DNA from: Bacteriovoracaceae bacterium UBA7317
Lineage (GTDB): Bacteria; Bdellovibrionota; Bacteriovoracia; Bacteriovoracales; Bacteriovoracaceae
Reading direction: 5' to 3'
NCBI GenBank assembly: GCA_002474345.1
Contig: DKQD01000193.1
Location: forward strand, 1 to 31,970
DNA length: 31,970 bases
Shown here: piece by piece, positions 1-8,323 of the stretch
How the letters are laid out: each line of letters opens with the position of its first letter
Numbering within the stretch: position 1 is the first letter of the stretch
Made by a program: the position numbers and the translations under genes
Notes under the pieces: generated by a model
Database searches by the model: none
What the model was told of the DNA's origin: nothing
The model's input: the letters and a program-made list of their open reading frames with translations, nothing else

Positions 1-2
1 TT

Positions 3-170
3 ACCGTTCATTATGCTGATATAACCTCAGGTAAATCATGTTCTAAAGTAAGTGACTCATGTTCAACACTTGAATCACAACTAAAAAACAAGAAATATGC
101 TTCAGGTATGAGTCACATAGCGCAATGTGGAACTGGTGGTCCTGCTAGTTGTAGAACAGTAAATTGGTAA
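3..170 (+). CDS. C-terminal end of a Cys-rich protein (partial, cut by window edge)
   Basis: An open frame enters from the left edge and runs 55 codons to a TAA at 168-170. The visible tail has four cysteines in two pairs (KSCSKVSDSC and QCGTGGPASC) and many Ser/Thr/Gly residues, and it ends in VNW. This composition suits an exported, disulfide-bonded protein, but the N-terminus and any signal peptide lie outside the window. I do not recognise the family. Confidence 0.5.
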   Translation, partial: TVHYADITSGKSCSKVSDSCSTLESQLKNKKYASGMSHIAQCGTGGPASCRTVNW

Positions 171-632
171 AAACTTGAAAAATATTCGTTCTGCTCACTT
201 AATGAAAGCACCAGTGGTAGTGACAATTCAAAAATTGAAAAATCTCTAAAAAAGAACTAGTAAAAAATTATTCCAAAGGAAAACTAGGATGAACAATTCT
301 CTACGGGAGGATTTATGGAAACGGAGACTGTTAAATAAGAGAACTAGCATTAGTAGAAAGATAAGTAGAGGAGACCCTAGAAGAGATTAGGGAAATTTTA
401 GATGAAGCTAGAGAGTTTGGGAGTCAATAAGAAGCTTTGAGCTGGTTGACTTATCCCTTAAAATAAAAAAAAACTAAGAGCTAAGTTTTCTTTCATAAGA
501 TCCCTAAGGTGAGTTCCAGTAAAATAAAAAGATTCTTAGGTTCCACTATTTTTGTAAATAAAATTTTGAAACGAGAAAAAAAGAATTTAGAATAATGAGA
601 AGTGAATAGGGTAAAGCTCATAAATATGAACA

Positions 633-660
633 AAAAACCCGGATCGCTTGGGACCAGGTT
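633..660 (-). terminator. Rho-independent terminator for tRNA-Leu
   Basis: Read on the minus strand, AACCTGG pairs with CCGGGTT (seven pairs, one T-G wobble) around an 11-base loop, and a run of T follows. It lies about 90 bases past the tRNA 3' end in the direction of tRNA transcription, and no minus-strand gene lies between. The hairpin overlaps a competing stem at 650-673. Confidence 0.5.
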
Positions 661-744
661 GCCTCTGGGTCCCGAAACAATTTCTACTTGGGAGCCTTAG
701 AAAGACTATAAAATTACCAACTTAATTAAGGACCACTTGGGTCC
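650..744 (-). repeat. Two related hairpins in the tRNA-Leu trailer
   Basis: On the minus strand, 730-744 reads GGACC-CAAGT-GGTCC. At 650-673 the sequence GGGACC...GGTCCC repeats the same stem with a longer loop; both share GGACCCA on the left and TGGTCC on the right. They may be processing or trailer structures, or a partly duplicated element. The second stem and the terminator stem use some of the same bases, so they cannot form together. Confidence 0.35.
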
Positions 745-749
745 AATTA

Positions 750-836
750 TGGTGGTTCCCGCGGGACTTGAACCCGCAACCTCTAATGAGGCATGGATTT
801 TAAATCCACTGTGTAAACCAATTCCACCAGGGAACC
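750..836 (-). tRNA. tRNA-Leu(UAA)
   Basis: The minus strand folds as a class II tRNA. The acceptor stem is GGTTCCC (5' end at 836) with GGGAACC at 754-760, followed by a discriminator A and an encoded CCA at 750-752. The T arm is GCGGG-TTCAAGT-CCCGC. The anticodon loop TTTAAAA places anticodon TAA at 800-802. The long variable arm expected of tRNA-Leu is present (GCCTCATTAGAGGT region). It reads UUA codons, which should be common in this AT-rich genome. It is divergent from the lipoprotein gene at 852, only 15 bases away, so its promoter must lie within the start of that gene. Confidence 0.95.
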
Positions 837-851
837 ATTAAGAGAGTCGGT

Positions 852-2318
852 ATGCAGGAAGTGATATTGAACTATTTGAGATACTTTTGTCAATTAAAAA
901 GACTTGGAAGATTAGCTCCGCTCTATCTTATTTTTCCTTTTCTTTTGTCGGGGTGTGGCACTTCAAAGTCTGTGATGAAAAAAATAACACAAAAGGTAAA
1001 GGGAAGCCGTGCTTCAATTCCAGAACTTGCCTCTTGGGAAAGTGTTACTAACAGAGATGGGAAAATGCCAGAAACTGGTCACGCCTTTTTTAGCTTTTCC
1101 CCTCGAATGAGCAGTGAGACCGGTCTTACGCAGGCCATTTTAACGACACCTGCAGGAAGCCCTTACCGTTATGAATTCCACCTCCCCACCGGGCAGGTTT
1201 ATCGTACTGAGCGTTACTGTAAACAAAGAGATGTTTGGCGTTCTTTCAAAAGCTCTTTAACGAAGCCTCCTTTCCATGAAGGTTTTATTCCTCGCTTAAT
1301 GGATGCAACTGGGAATCCCCAGAAAATTTTAGTTTTTGGAAGTAAGGCCATGCACCCCTTTAATTTCGACCGTTTTTCAAAGCCAGTTACGGTAAAGATA
1401 GTGGGTGGAGTTCAAGAGCAATATTGCCGACGCTACCCTTGTTCAAAGCAGGGTACTTGGCAAAAGCGGATGGTTTTAATAGGTATTGATCCATTGCATG
1501 AAGACTTTATGGGTGTGAAGACTTTTAAAAAGTTCAAGAAAGTTTCTGATTGGAAATACGCAAAATCCTTTATTGAAAATTCTCAAGGTAGGACAAGCTC
1601 TTTTTATGACCCTGAAAAGGATAGGGGGGACAACCCTTCTTATAGAATTGTGGGTTCGTTCGAAAAGGAATCTGCTATGCGCTATGTGACTAAATCAGGT
1701 CATCTTTTTAAGGAAAAAGAAATACTAACGATGAAAAAGTCGTGCGACAAAATATATTCTTTTTTATGGCAAGCTTCTAAGATCTTCAAAAAAGCGAAAA
1801 GCATTAAAAAATCTGATAGTAAGGAGACCCAAAAAAGTTTTGGCCTTTTCTTCTCATCTTTCTTTGAAGACTTTGGGAGGTCCTATAGGACCTGTTCCAA
1901 ATTTATGGGAAGCACAAAGCGTGAAAAGAATATGGGAAAAGTTTGGTTTTTTTCTTTTTTAGATGGAGTTTTTCACCTCGCTAATTTGGGTTATTCGTAT
2001 GACTGCGAAAAAAAGGCATGGGCCAAAAATGTTGTCAAAAACAACTCTCTTTTTTTAGAAAAAGACCAATGTGGGCCTGAAGATGTTAATGACGCTTTTG
2101 ATTCTGCTGTAACAACCTTGGGGATTCTCTACAGAAATAAGGACCACTCGTATATGTATAAAACATACGATTTTGGGCCAGGAGGGACTCACCAAAGAAT
2201 TTATTCTTGGGTCTTTAACCGAGGGAAAAAAATTCTTTGCGTTAATGAGAATGAAAAATTGAGCTTTGAGGATACCCAATCATCATTTCCTAACGATGTA
2301 CGTTGGACACCTCTTTAA
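852..2318 (+). CDS. Putative lipoprotein of unknown function
   Basis: This is a 488-residue protein with a basic n-region, a hydrophobic stretch and the lipobox LLSGC, so Cys35 would be lipidated by Lgt and LspA and the protein anchored to a membrane. The mature part begins with a Ser/Lys-rich linker, is basic overall, and has several scattered cysteines (for example YCRRYPC) but no motif I can assign. The start is uncertain: the ATG at 852 has only a weak GAGAG, while a TTG at 867 is preceded by AGGAAG five bases away and would give a shorter signal peptide with Cys30. The gene stands alone: a tRNA lies divergently upstream, and 88 bases separate it from nuoB. The function is unknown. Confidence 0.75.
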   Translation: MQEVILNYLRYFCQLKRLGRLAPLYLIFPFLLSGCGTSKSVMKKITQKVKGSRASIPELASWESVTNRDGKMPETGHAFFSFSPRMSSETGLTQAILTTPAGSPYRYEFHLPTGQVYRTERYCKQRDVWRSFKSSLTKPPFHEGFIPRLMDATGNPQKILVFGSKAMHPFNFDRFSKPVTVKIVGGVQEQYCRRYPCSKQGTWQKRMVLIGIDPLHEDFMGVKTFKKFKKVSDWKYAKSFIENSQGRTSSFYDPEKDRGDNPSYRIVGSFEKESAMRYVTKSGHLFKEKEILTMKKSCDKIYSFLWQASKIFKKAKSIKKSDSKETQKSFGLFFSSFFEDFGRSYRTCSKFMGSTKREKNMGKVWFFSFLDGVFHLANLGYSYDCEKKAWAKNVVKNNSLFLEKDQCGPEDVNDAFDSAVTTLGILYRNKDHSYMYKTYDFGPGGTHQRIYSWVFNRGKKILCVNENEKLSFEDTQSSFPNDVRWTPL

Positions 2319-2406
2319 GGTTATAACGACAGATCCTCTATTTACAGGCTTGGTGGGGGTGGCATAAAATAGGATTATTTTTGTCGACGCGACGTGGGAG
2401 CTTTCG

Positions 2407-2958
2407 ATGTCCAAAGTAAAACCTACAAGGGACTTCGCTAAAATTGAAGAAGAATTTCTGCTGGAAAAACTTGTTTTGACGACTAAGGCAAGTGGCCTTA
2501 TTGACTGGTTAAAAAGAAGGTCCCAAGTAAATTCTTTATGGACTTTTCCATTTGGAACTTCTTGTTGTGCTTTGGAGTTTATGTCTTTGAGTGGTGAAAC
2601 TCAATCAGCTGGAGAGCTTGGAGCAGATCTAACTCGTCATTCTCCTGAGCGTTCTGATTTATTGGTTGTCGGAGGAACTATAACTGAGAAACAGGCACCT
2701 ATTTTGAAAAGTGTTTATGAAAAAATGGAAGGCCCTAAATGGGTCATCGCTATGGGAGCTTGTGCAGCTTCAGGAGGCCCCTACAACACTTACTCTGTTG
2801 TGCAAGGAGTTTCTAGTATTATACCCGTAGACGTTTATATTCCTGGCTGCCCTCCTTCGGCTGAAGCTGTTATTGCTGGCTTCCATCTTATGAAAGAAAG
2901 AATTCTTAAAGGAGCTCAAAGAGGGGTCCTCCCTGAGACAATTGAGAAAGGATTATAA
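2407..2958 (+). CDS. nuoB: NADH-quinone oxidoreductase subunit B
   Basis: NuoB belongs to the peripheral arm of complex I and carries the terminal [4Fe-4S] cluster N2, which passes electrons to quinone. All four ligand positions are visible: the adjacent pair Cys53-Cys54 (TSCCALEF), Cys119 (MGACAASGG) and Cys148 (PGCPPSAE). The 183-residue length is normal. The ATG is preceded by GGGAG at a good distance. nuoCD follows after two bases, so the genes are co-transcribed and probably translationally coupled. The 88-base gap before this gene is the only room for an operon promoter. Identification is secure. Confidence 0.97.
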   Translation: MSKVKPTRDFAKIEEEFLLEKLVLTTKASGLIDWLKRRSQVNSLWTFPFGTSCCALEFMSLSGETQSAGELGADLTRHSPERSDLLVVGGTITEKQAPILKSVYEKMEGPKWVIAMGACAASGGPYNTYSVVQGVSSIIPVDVYIPGCPPSAEAVIAGFHLMKERILKGAQRGVLPETIEKGL

Positions 2959-2960
2959 AG

Positions 2961-4643
2961 ATGGGAAACAGTAGGGAGCTCTTTCAAAAATGTGAGGATC
3001 AATTCGGTAATTCTCGACTTACGGAATACAGACCTATGGAATGGGTTTTAGTTGCAGATTTAGAAAAGCTCCAGGAAGACTTTTCCTTTTTGAAGGTCCA
3101 TTGCCAATTTAATTTGCTTTTGGACATTTGTGGTGTGGATAACCTTAGTAAAAAAGAAGGAAACTTATCAGGGAAAAGATTTGAAATTAATTACCATATC
3201 CTTAACCTTGAGGAGCATATAAGAATCAGGGTTAAGGTTTATCTAGATGAGAAGGAAAGCCTTCCCAGTATCACCGCTCTTTGGAAAGGAGCTGAGTGGT
3301 TTGAAAGAGAAGTCTGGGACATGTATGGTATTCTTTTTAATGGAAGGCCTAAGGAAAGAATTTTGACTCATCACGAGTTTATTGGGCATCCCCTTCGTAA
3401 AGACTTTGATCCTAAAAAAAGAATTCCTTTATCATCTCCTTTACCCCTAGCTCCTCACGACACTAGAAAATTAAGAGGTCTTCCAGAAGATGGGCACTGG
3501 CTTAATATTGACCCATCACACCCTATTACTAAAGGAGCCTTGAGGGTTATGGTTAACCTTGAAGGAGAAAAGATAAAAGATGTGTTGCTTGAAATTGGTT
3601 ACCTTCACAGGGGCTTTGAAAAACTTTGTGAGGGTTTAAATTACAACCAAATTATTCCCTATACTGATAGATTGAACTATTGTTCAGCCGCACTTAACAA
3701 TATTGGTTGGTGCAAGGCCGTTGAAGAACTGATGGAAATTGAGATTTCTGAAAGGGCCAAAGCGTTGAGGATGGTTTTTGGTGAATTGGCGCGAGTCATT
3801 GACCATTTGATTTCTTTGGGAACTATGGCCGAAGATCTAGGAGCTCCTACCGGTCTTTGGTTTTTCATGGAGTTGAGAGAGAGGATTTCGAAACTTTTCA
3901 CCTCTTACTGTGGTGGAAGTGTGAACCCATCATTAACCAGAGTAGGAGGTATGTCTCATGACCTTCCTTTGGGTTGGGTTAACGATTGCTTAAATACTGT
4001 TAAGTCAGTTGAGCACTCGATGGATGACCTCTCAAAAATGTTCAGTCAGTTGCCTTGGTGGATGGATAAAACAAGAGTGTGCCCTATTGAAGCCAAAGAT
4101 GCGATAGAGTGGGGTTTTACTGGTCCCTGCTTGCGTGCGTGCGGAATTAACTATGATTTAAGAAAGGTAAGCCCTTATTACTATTATGGAGATGTTGAGT
4201 TTGAGGTTCCTCTAGGTTCTAAGGGGGATGTCTACGACAAATACCTGGTAAGGATGGAAGAGATTAGGCAATCTCTTAAAATTATCACTCAAGTTTTGGA
4301 CTATTTGCCAGTAGGACGTTTAAACATTGTGGACGGAGTAAGCCTTCCTGAAAAATCGGAAGTGTATAAAGATAAAAAGGCTTTAGATAAATACCGCTCT
4401 TTAATAAGAGATGGAATAAAAGTTAAGCCAGGTGAAATCTATTCGGCCATAGAAGGTGCAAATGGTGAACTAGGTTTTTATATCCAGAGTGATGGAGGAA
4501 ATACTCCCTATAGAGTAAAAGTCAGGCCTCCTTGCTTTCCCCTTTTTCAATCATTTTCTGAAATCGTTAAAGGTAATTATTTATCAGATGCCTACGCAAC
4601 ACTTGTTTCTTTAAATATTGTTCCAGGGGAATTAGACCGGTAA
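2961..4643 (+). CDS. nuoCD: NADH-quinone oxidoreductase fused subunits C and D
   Basis: This is a 560-residue fusion of two complex I hydrophilic subunits. Residues about 1-155 are NuoC (30 kDa family), with the signature WFEREVWDMYGI and a GHPLRKDF ending. From about 180 to the end is NuoD (49 kDa family), with HPITKGALR, the LHRGFEKL and YTDRLNYC segments and a C-terminus ending in LNIVPGELDR. NuoD lines the quinone pocket next to cluster N2 of NuoB. C-D fusion is known in E. coli and other bacteria. It starts two bases after nuoB and is followed 19 bases later by nuoI. No frameshift or missing block is evident. Confidence 0.95.
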   Translation: MGNSRELFQKCEDQFGNSRLTEYRPMEWVLVADLEKLQEDFSFLKVHCQFNLLLDICGVDNLSKKEGNLSGKRFEINYHILNLEEHIRIRVKVYLDEKESLPSITALWKGAEWFEREVWDMYGILFNGRPKERILTHHEFIGHPLRKDFDPKKRIPLSSPLPLAPHDTRKLRGLPEDGHWLNIDPSHPITKGALRVMVNLEGEKIKDVLLEIGYLHRGFEKLCEGLNYNQIIPYTDRLNYCSAALNNIGWCKAVEELMEIEISERAKALRMVFGELARVIDHLISLGTMAEDLGAPTGLWFFMELRERISKLFTSYCGGSVNPSLTRVGGMSHDLPLGWVNDCLNTVKSVEHSMDDLSKMFSQLPWWMDKTRVCPIEAKDAIEWGFTGPCLRACGINYDLRKVSPYYYYGDVEFEVPLGSKGDVYDKYLVRMEEIRQSLKIITQVLDYLPVGRLNIVDGVSLPEKSEVYKDKKALDKYRSLIRDGIKVKPGEIYSAIEGANGELGFYIQSDGGNTPYRVKVRPPCFPLFQSFSEIVKGNYLSDAYATLVSLNIVPGELDR

Positions 4644-4662
4644 TTAAGGGGCTCAGAAACTT

Positions 4663-5217
4663 ATGATTTTAAAAAGAGAGTTATACCAAAGGCATGGTTA
4701 TTTTAAAGGCATTTTGATTGTTCTTTCCCTTCAAATGTCCCGTCTATTAAAGATGTTCTTGAGTGTATTCAAAAAAGATGAAGGACGTTTAGCGGGTAGT
4801 GAGGATCAAAGATCATCGAAGTATAAAGGAATGCTCGCATTGACTGTGAATAAGCAGGGTGAACTCCAGTGTACAGGATGCGGACTTTGCCAAGCTGTTT
4901 GCCCAAGTGATTGTATTGATATTCAGTTCGATAAAAAGAAAAAAGGCGTAGGGGCCTTTAACATTGACCTCCTGAGGTGTGTTTTTTGTGGACTTTGTGA
5001 GGAGGCATGCCCTATAGACGGTATTAGGCATACGGCTGAAATTCCAAGTCCAGGCCACTTTGAGCAAAATTGGAATATTGGGATAGCGACTCTGGCCTAT
5101 CGAAAATCGCTCAATAATGGTAAGGGTCTCCTTTCGGAATACACCTTTGATCAACAAGATTTAAACCAAGATAATGAGACGGTTTTACAAGATGAAGGTC
5201 AAACCTCCAACGCTTAA
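4663..5217 (+). CDS. nuoI: NADH-quinone oxidoreductase subunit I (2x[4Fe-4S] ferredoxin-type)
   Basis: NuoI carries clusters N6a and N6b in the peripheral arm. Two complete C-x2-C-x2-C-x3-C-P motifs are present: Cys70/73/76/80 (CTGCGLCQAVCP) and Cys106/109/112/116 (CVFCGLCEEACP). An amphipathic N-terminal segment of about 35 residues is typical of NuoI and helps it sit against the membrane arm. The length (184) fits the family. A polar tail of about 35 residues follows the second cluster. It is the last gene of the nuoB-nuoCD-nuoI set and is tail-to-tail with aat, six bases away. A generic ferredoxin is the alternative, but the order and motifs favour NuoI. Confidence 0.9.
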   Translation: MILKRELYQRHGYFKGILIVLSLQMSRLLKMFLSVFKKDEGRLAGSEDQRSSKYKGMLALTVNKQGELQCTGCGLCQAVCPSDCIDIQFDKKKKGVGAFNIDLLRCVFCGLCEEACPIDGIRHTAEIPSPGHFEQNWNIGIATLAYRKSLNNGKGLLSEYTFDQQDLNQDNETVLQDEGQTSNA

Positions 5218-5223
5218 TTGAGT

Positions 5224-5910
5224 TTAGCTTCTTTTTGGTGGGGGTGGGAAAAGGTCTACTGTTGTTAAGCTTGTTCTTGATTCTTTTAACATTTCCATGA
5301 AAGTGGCCCGTGGAACTGCTTTTCCTCCCAGATTTTCGATGACAGGCGTGAGCATTTGGGTGTCGAGAAATGAGATATTGTTTTTGTTTAGATGAATCAT
5401 GAGCTCGACAAGGGCAATTTTTGAAGTATTGGGGTCTGTAAAAAACATGCTTTCCCCGGAAACAAACTTATTAATGTGAACTCCATAAAGGCCACCTTTA
5501 AGCTCTCCATTTTTATTTTTTACTTCAACACTATAGGCATGGCCTGCGTAAAAAAGGTCAGTGTACGCCATCATAATTTCATTTGTAATCCAGGTACCAG
5601 TTTGACCTTTCCTATTATTTATTTGGGAACAATTTTGAATAACATCTTCAAATTGAGTGTTGTAAGTGACATCATACTTATTTTGTTTTATGAGTTTTTT
5701 TAAACTCCTTGAAATATGAAGGTCTTCAAATTTAAGAACGCCTCTAGGGTCAGGAGAAAACCATGCCAAAGGATAATGGGAAGAAATTGGCCAAGGAAAA
5801 ATTCCCTCAGAATAGGCCAGAAGAAGGCTAGGGACCTCTAGGTCTCCACCCACTGCAAGAAGGCCTTCTTCATTTGCTTTATGAACTGGAGGGAAAGAAA
5901 GTATGGCCAC
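5224..5910 (-). CDS. aat: Leucyl/phenylalanyl-tRNA--protein transferase
   Basis: Aat adds Leu or Phe from charged tRNA to proteins with N-terminal Lys or Arg, making them N-end-rule substrates for ClpS/ClpAP. The 228-residue protein has the family landmarks: FPPVHKANEEGLLAVGGDL at the N-terminus, YSEGIFPWP, WFSPDPRGV, then GLYGVHINKFVSGESMFF and DTQMLTPVIENLGGK. The start is a GTG at 5908-5910 with AGAGGA eight bases upstream. It is the last gene of a three-gene minus-strand run, 53 bases after the ureohydrolase gene. It ends in a proline-rich tail (FPPPPKRS). Identification is secure. Confidence 0.96.
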   Translation of the reverse strand: MAILSFPPVHKANEEGLLAVGGDLEVPSLLLAYSEGIFPWPISSHYPLAWFSPDPRGVLKFEDLHISRSLKKLIKQNKYDVTYNTQFEDVIQNCSQINNRKGQTGTWITNEIMMAYTDLFYAGHAYSVEVKNKNGELKGGLYGVHINKFVSGESMFFTDPNTSKIALVELMIHLNKNNISFLDTQMLTPVIENLGGKAVPRATFMEMLKESRTSLTTVDLFPPPPKRS

Positions 5911-5963
5911 TAAGCATTTCCTCTTTAATAGTTTTTAGAAAGAATGTCTTTATACTTCCACTT

Positions 5964-7100
5964 CTACTTTTGCGACTGAGTCCACTTGGTAATTTCATTA
6001 ATTAAAAAAGATGAAATTGAAGCCCCTACCATGAGAGTTGTTTCAGATCCTTGGTGGATATTCTCATCTGTTTGCAAATAAGGAGCAATTTCCATCATGT
6101 CTGCTCCACTAATAGGAAATTCTTTGGCCAGGTCTTGAAGGATGACCATGGGGTCATGAGGCGAAAGACCGTTAGGCTCTGGGGTCCCTGTTGCCGATGC
6201 ATAAGTGGAATCAAGTGCATCAATATCAAAGCTTACGTAGAGCTCTTCTATTTTTTCCTCCCTAAGATAGGATAGGATTTTCTCTGTAATTGGTCCAGGA
6301 CCTTGATTGATAACTTCGTCGGCCCAGTATTGTTGCACACCAAAAGTTTTTTCCCAGTGCTCTTTGGGGTGTCCACTAGAGCGGATGCCTATTTGAATAG
6401 CATGAGAGGGTTTTTGAAGGTCGCCAAGGATATGAGTAACCCAAGAGCCAAAGCATAAATCTATACCCAGCCTTTCAACGAGGAGGTCTGTATGGGCATC
6501 AAAATGGATGAGTGCAACTTTTTTTCCCTGTGTTTTTTTGGCCTTCAAGTAGGACTTTACAAGAGGATAGCTTGTAGAGTGGTCGCCTCCAATTCCAAAA
6601 AGGCCTTTTTTGGGAAAAACTTGATAAAAGGAGGAGGCAACATCTTCAGAAATTGAAAGAGGTCCTACAGGGAGGGGAGTATCATTTGTTCCGTAAAGGG
6701 CCTTTCGGCAGTTTTCTATTGTTCCTTCATTAAGGTACTTATCATGAAGAAGGTGGGGGATAACTCTTACATCGCCGAGGTCAAAATAAGGGATGTCCCC
6801 TTTAGCAGTTTCATTTTTAAGAAGGGCCTCTCTTAAAAAAAGGGGTCCCCAATTAGCTCCCCTTAAAATACCTCCACCTGTATCAGAACAAATTCCAAGA
6901 ACAACGGCATGATTGGACTGAGGTAAATGGTTTAATGAATCTTTCCAAAGGTTTTCCACTCCTTCACTTGTTCCAAAAACTTTTTTATGAAGACTTTCCC
7001 TCTTTTCTTTCGCCGTATGAATAGTAAAGACTCCATTACCAGGAGGGCAAAGTTCCAGTTCTAATTGTTCTTGAAGTTTCGACCAAGTCAGCTGATTCAT
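5964..7100 (-). CDS. Arginase/agmatinase/formimidoylglutamase family ureohydrolase
   Basis: Members of this family hydrolyse guanidino or formimino groups with a two-manganese site. The metal-binding motifs are intact: GIGGDHS, HFDAHTD and SFDIDALDSTYASATGTPEP. At 378 residues it is longer than usual (about 300-330), mainly because of an N-terminal extension of about 80 residues. The substrate cannot be decided from sequence alone: agmatine, arginine and formimidoylglutamate are all possible, and the TGTPEP segment resembles agmatinases. AAGGA lies nine bases before the ATG. It sits between a 2-hydroxyacid dehydrogenase gene and aat on the same strand, with gaps of 63 and 53 bases. No histidine-degradation genes are near. 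Confidence 0.85.
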   Translation of the reverse strand: MNQLTWSKLQEQLELELCPPGNGVFTIHTAKEKRESLHKKVFGTSEGVENLWKDSLNHLPQSNHAVVLGICSDTGGGILRGANWGPLFLREALLKNETAKGDIPYFDLGDVRVIPHLLHDKYLNEGTIENCRKALYGTNDTPLPVGPLSISEDVASSFYQVFPKKGLFGIGGDHSTSYPLVKSYLKAKKTQGKKVALIHFDAHTDLLVERLGIDLCFGSWVTHILGDLQKPSHAIQIGIRSSGHPKEHWEKTFGVQQYWADEVINQGPGPITEKILSYLREEKIEELYVSFDIDALDSTYASATGTPEPNGLSPHDPMVILQDLAKEFPISGADMMEIAPYLQTDENIHQGSETTLMVGASISSFLINEITKWTQSQK

Positions 7101-7163
7101 TCTACTATTTCCTTTCTACCAAATAATGAAAAATTCGCAATTGATTTTAAAATCACTTTTAAT

Positions 7164-8144
7164 TTAAGTAATAAGTCCTTCATGAATTTTGTTTTGTAAA
7201 AGTAAGTCCTTAAAAATACCATTCCAAAGAGCTTCCTTTTCTTTTTTTCTTTTCGCCATAACATATGATCTTAAGATATTTGCTTCAAATTTAATTATAA
7301 ATTGATCGAGCTCTGTAAAAACACCAGCAATATGCGATGAAAGTTTGATATTTTTTAGATGAGAAAATTTATCGTATGAGACGGGTTCTTTTTCAAATAC
7401 GTCTAAATAAGCAAAAGCTTTAGGGTGCTCCTCAAGGAAATAGATGAGGTCCAATTCGTTAACCAATTTGCCTCTAGAAGGGTTTATAAAGAGAACATTT
7501 TTTTTCATTCGTTTAAAGATACTTTTATTGATAAAGCCAATATTTTTTTCATTTAGGCTGCACGCTAAAATAACTATATCGGCCCTTTCTAGAGGACCGT
7601 CCTCAATAGAAGGAAAACCTTTAAATGGATCAAAAATAATAACCTCTTTTACGATAGGGCTGAGGCTTGCTTTAAGAATAGATCCAATATATCCGTAACC
7701 TATTATAGCAATAGTTTTTTGGCATAAAAGGTTTCGATTCCATTCCCTATTAATATTCCAGGAGTTTTCGTTTGGGATGCATGTTTCTCTCTCAAAAATT
7801 GAAGAGAGGATGTAGTTAGAGACGGCTTGCGCTCGGACGGGATTGCCTAAAATGATGGGCACTCCCGATTCTGTGACAAAATCTTTTGAAAAATTGTCAT
7901 AACCAGAGTTGGGGTGAACAATAAGTTCGACACTTTTAAAGTCTAATTTGTTGTGCGGCGAGTCTTTGCCTGGCTTAAAGTGAGTGTTTGTAAGAAGGAC
8001 TTGGGGAGACCCTTCCTCTAAAGTGTCTAAATAGCGAATCCCTTCAATTTGCTCCAAGGAGCTTTTTTCCCATTCCTTAAATTTTTGACTTTGATAGGGA
8101 GAAACGCCGGTTCTGTATACATTAAGAGCTATATCTGTTGACAT
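7164..8144 (-). CDS. D-isomer-specific 2-hydroxyacid dehydrogenase family protein
   Basis: The family consists of NAD(P)-dependent oxidoreductases acting on D-2-hydroxyacids. The nucleotide-binding fold is marked by IIGYGYIGS near residue 150. The catalytic triad is visible: Arg in NPSRGKLVNE, Glu in DVFEKEP and His in SSHIAGVF. The 326-residue length is normal. The N-terminal substrate domain is divergent, so the substrate is unknown; phosphoglycerate, erythronate 4-phosphate and lactate are all represented in the family. It is the first gene of the minus-strand run and is divergent from map across about 180 bases. Confidence 0.85.
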   Translation of the reverse strand: MSTDIALNVYRTGVSPYQSQKFKEWEKSSLEQIEGIRYLDTLEEGSPQVLLTNTHFKPGKDSPHNKLDFKSVELIVHPNSGYDNFSKDFVTESGVPIILGNPVRAQAVSNYILSSIFERETCIPNENSWNINREWNRNLLCQKTIAIIGYGYIGSILKASLSPIVKEVIIFDPFKGFPSIEDGPLERADIVILACSLNEKNIGFINKSIFKRMKKNVLFINPSRGKLVNELDLIYFLEEHPKAFAYLDVFEKEPVSYDKFSHLKNIKLSSHIAGVFTELDQFIIKFEANILRSYVMAKRKKEKEALWNGIFKDLLLQNKIHEGLIT

Positions 8145-8297
8145 GGCTTACCTATAGCATAAACCTCTGTTATGGGAAATCTTCTTTTTTTGGTACCTAG
8201 GGGAGAAAGATAATTGGATGGTTTTTCTTGAAATTTGAGGGGGGATCATCTAGAAAGAGTTACTCGTAACGTTAATTTATTAATTATCAGAATGCAG

Positions 8298-8303
8298 TAT
8301 AAT
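8298..8303 (+). promoter_or_regulatory. Probable -10 element of the map promoter
   Basis: A perfect TATAAT lies 20 bases upstream of the map ATG. No strong -35 hexamer is seen at 16-18 bases. Upstream at 8259-8270 is an inverted repeat, GTTAC-TC-GTAAC, followed by the palindrome TAACGTTA, which could be an operator. The predicted transcript would have a short leader holding little more than the GGGAG ribosome binding site. Confidence 0.4.
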
Positions 8304-8323
8304 AAGAGAAGGGAGTGTCCTTT

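Larger units (their letters stand above)
171..749. other. Gene-poor stretch between the partial CDS and the tRNA
   Basis: No convincing gene is seen here. The stretch is very AT-rich. At 289-390 there is a 33-codon frame (MNNSLREDLWKRRLL...) with AAGGA about eight bases upstream. At 335-428 another frame reads IRELALVER, a stop, then VEETLEEIREILDEAREF, which looks like the helical tail of a small protein broken by stops. Around 470-490, AAAACT and AGTTTT flank an eight-base loop and could form a weak hairpin for the upstream gene. The rightmost part (633-744) is the trailer of the tRNA, described separately. The whole looks like decayed coding DNA. Confidence 0.4.

Noticed and set aside
289..390. 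33-codon frame with a plausible AAGGA site upstream
   Set aside because: It is short, very basic and of low complexity, lies in a stretch that looks decayed, and has no recognisable similarity; kept only as a note in the intergenic entry.
650..673. T-box or attenuator in the tRNA-Leu trailer, suggested by mutually exclusive hairpins
   Set aside because: No T-box motif is seen and no minus-strand gene follows to be regulated.
4663..5217. Free-standing ferredoxin in place of NuoI
   Set aside because: The N-terminal amphipathic segment, the two-cluster spacing and the position right after nuoCD all favour NuoI.
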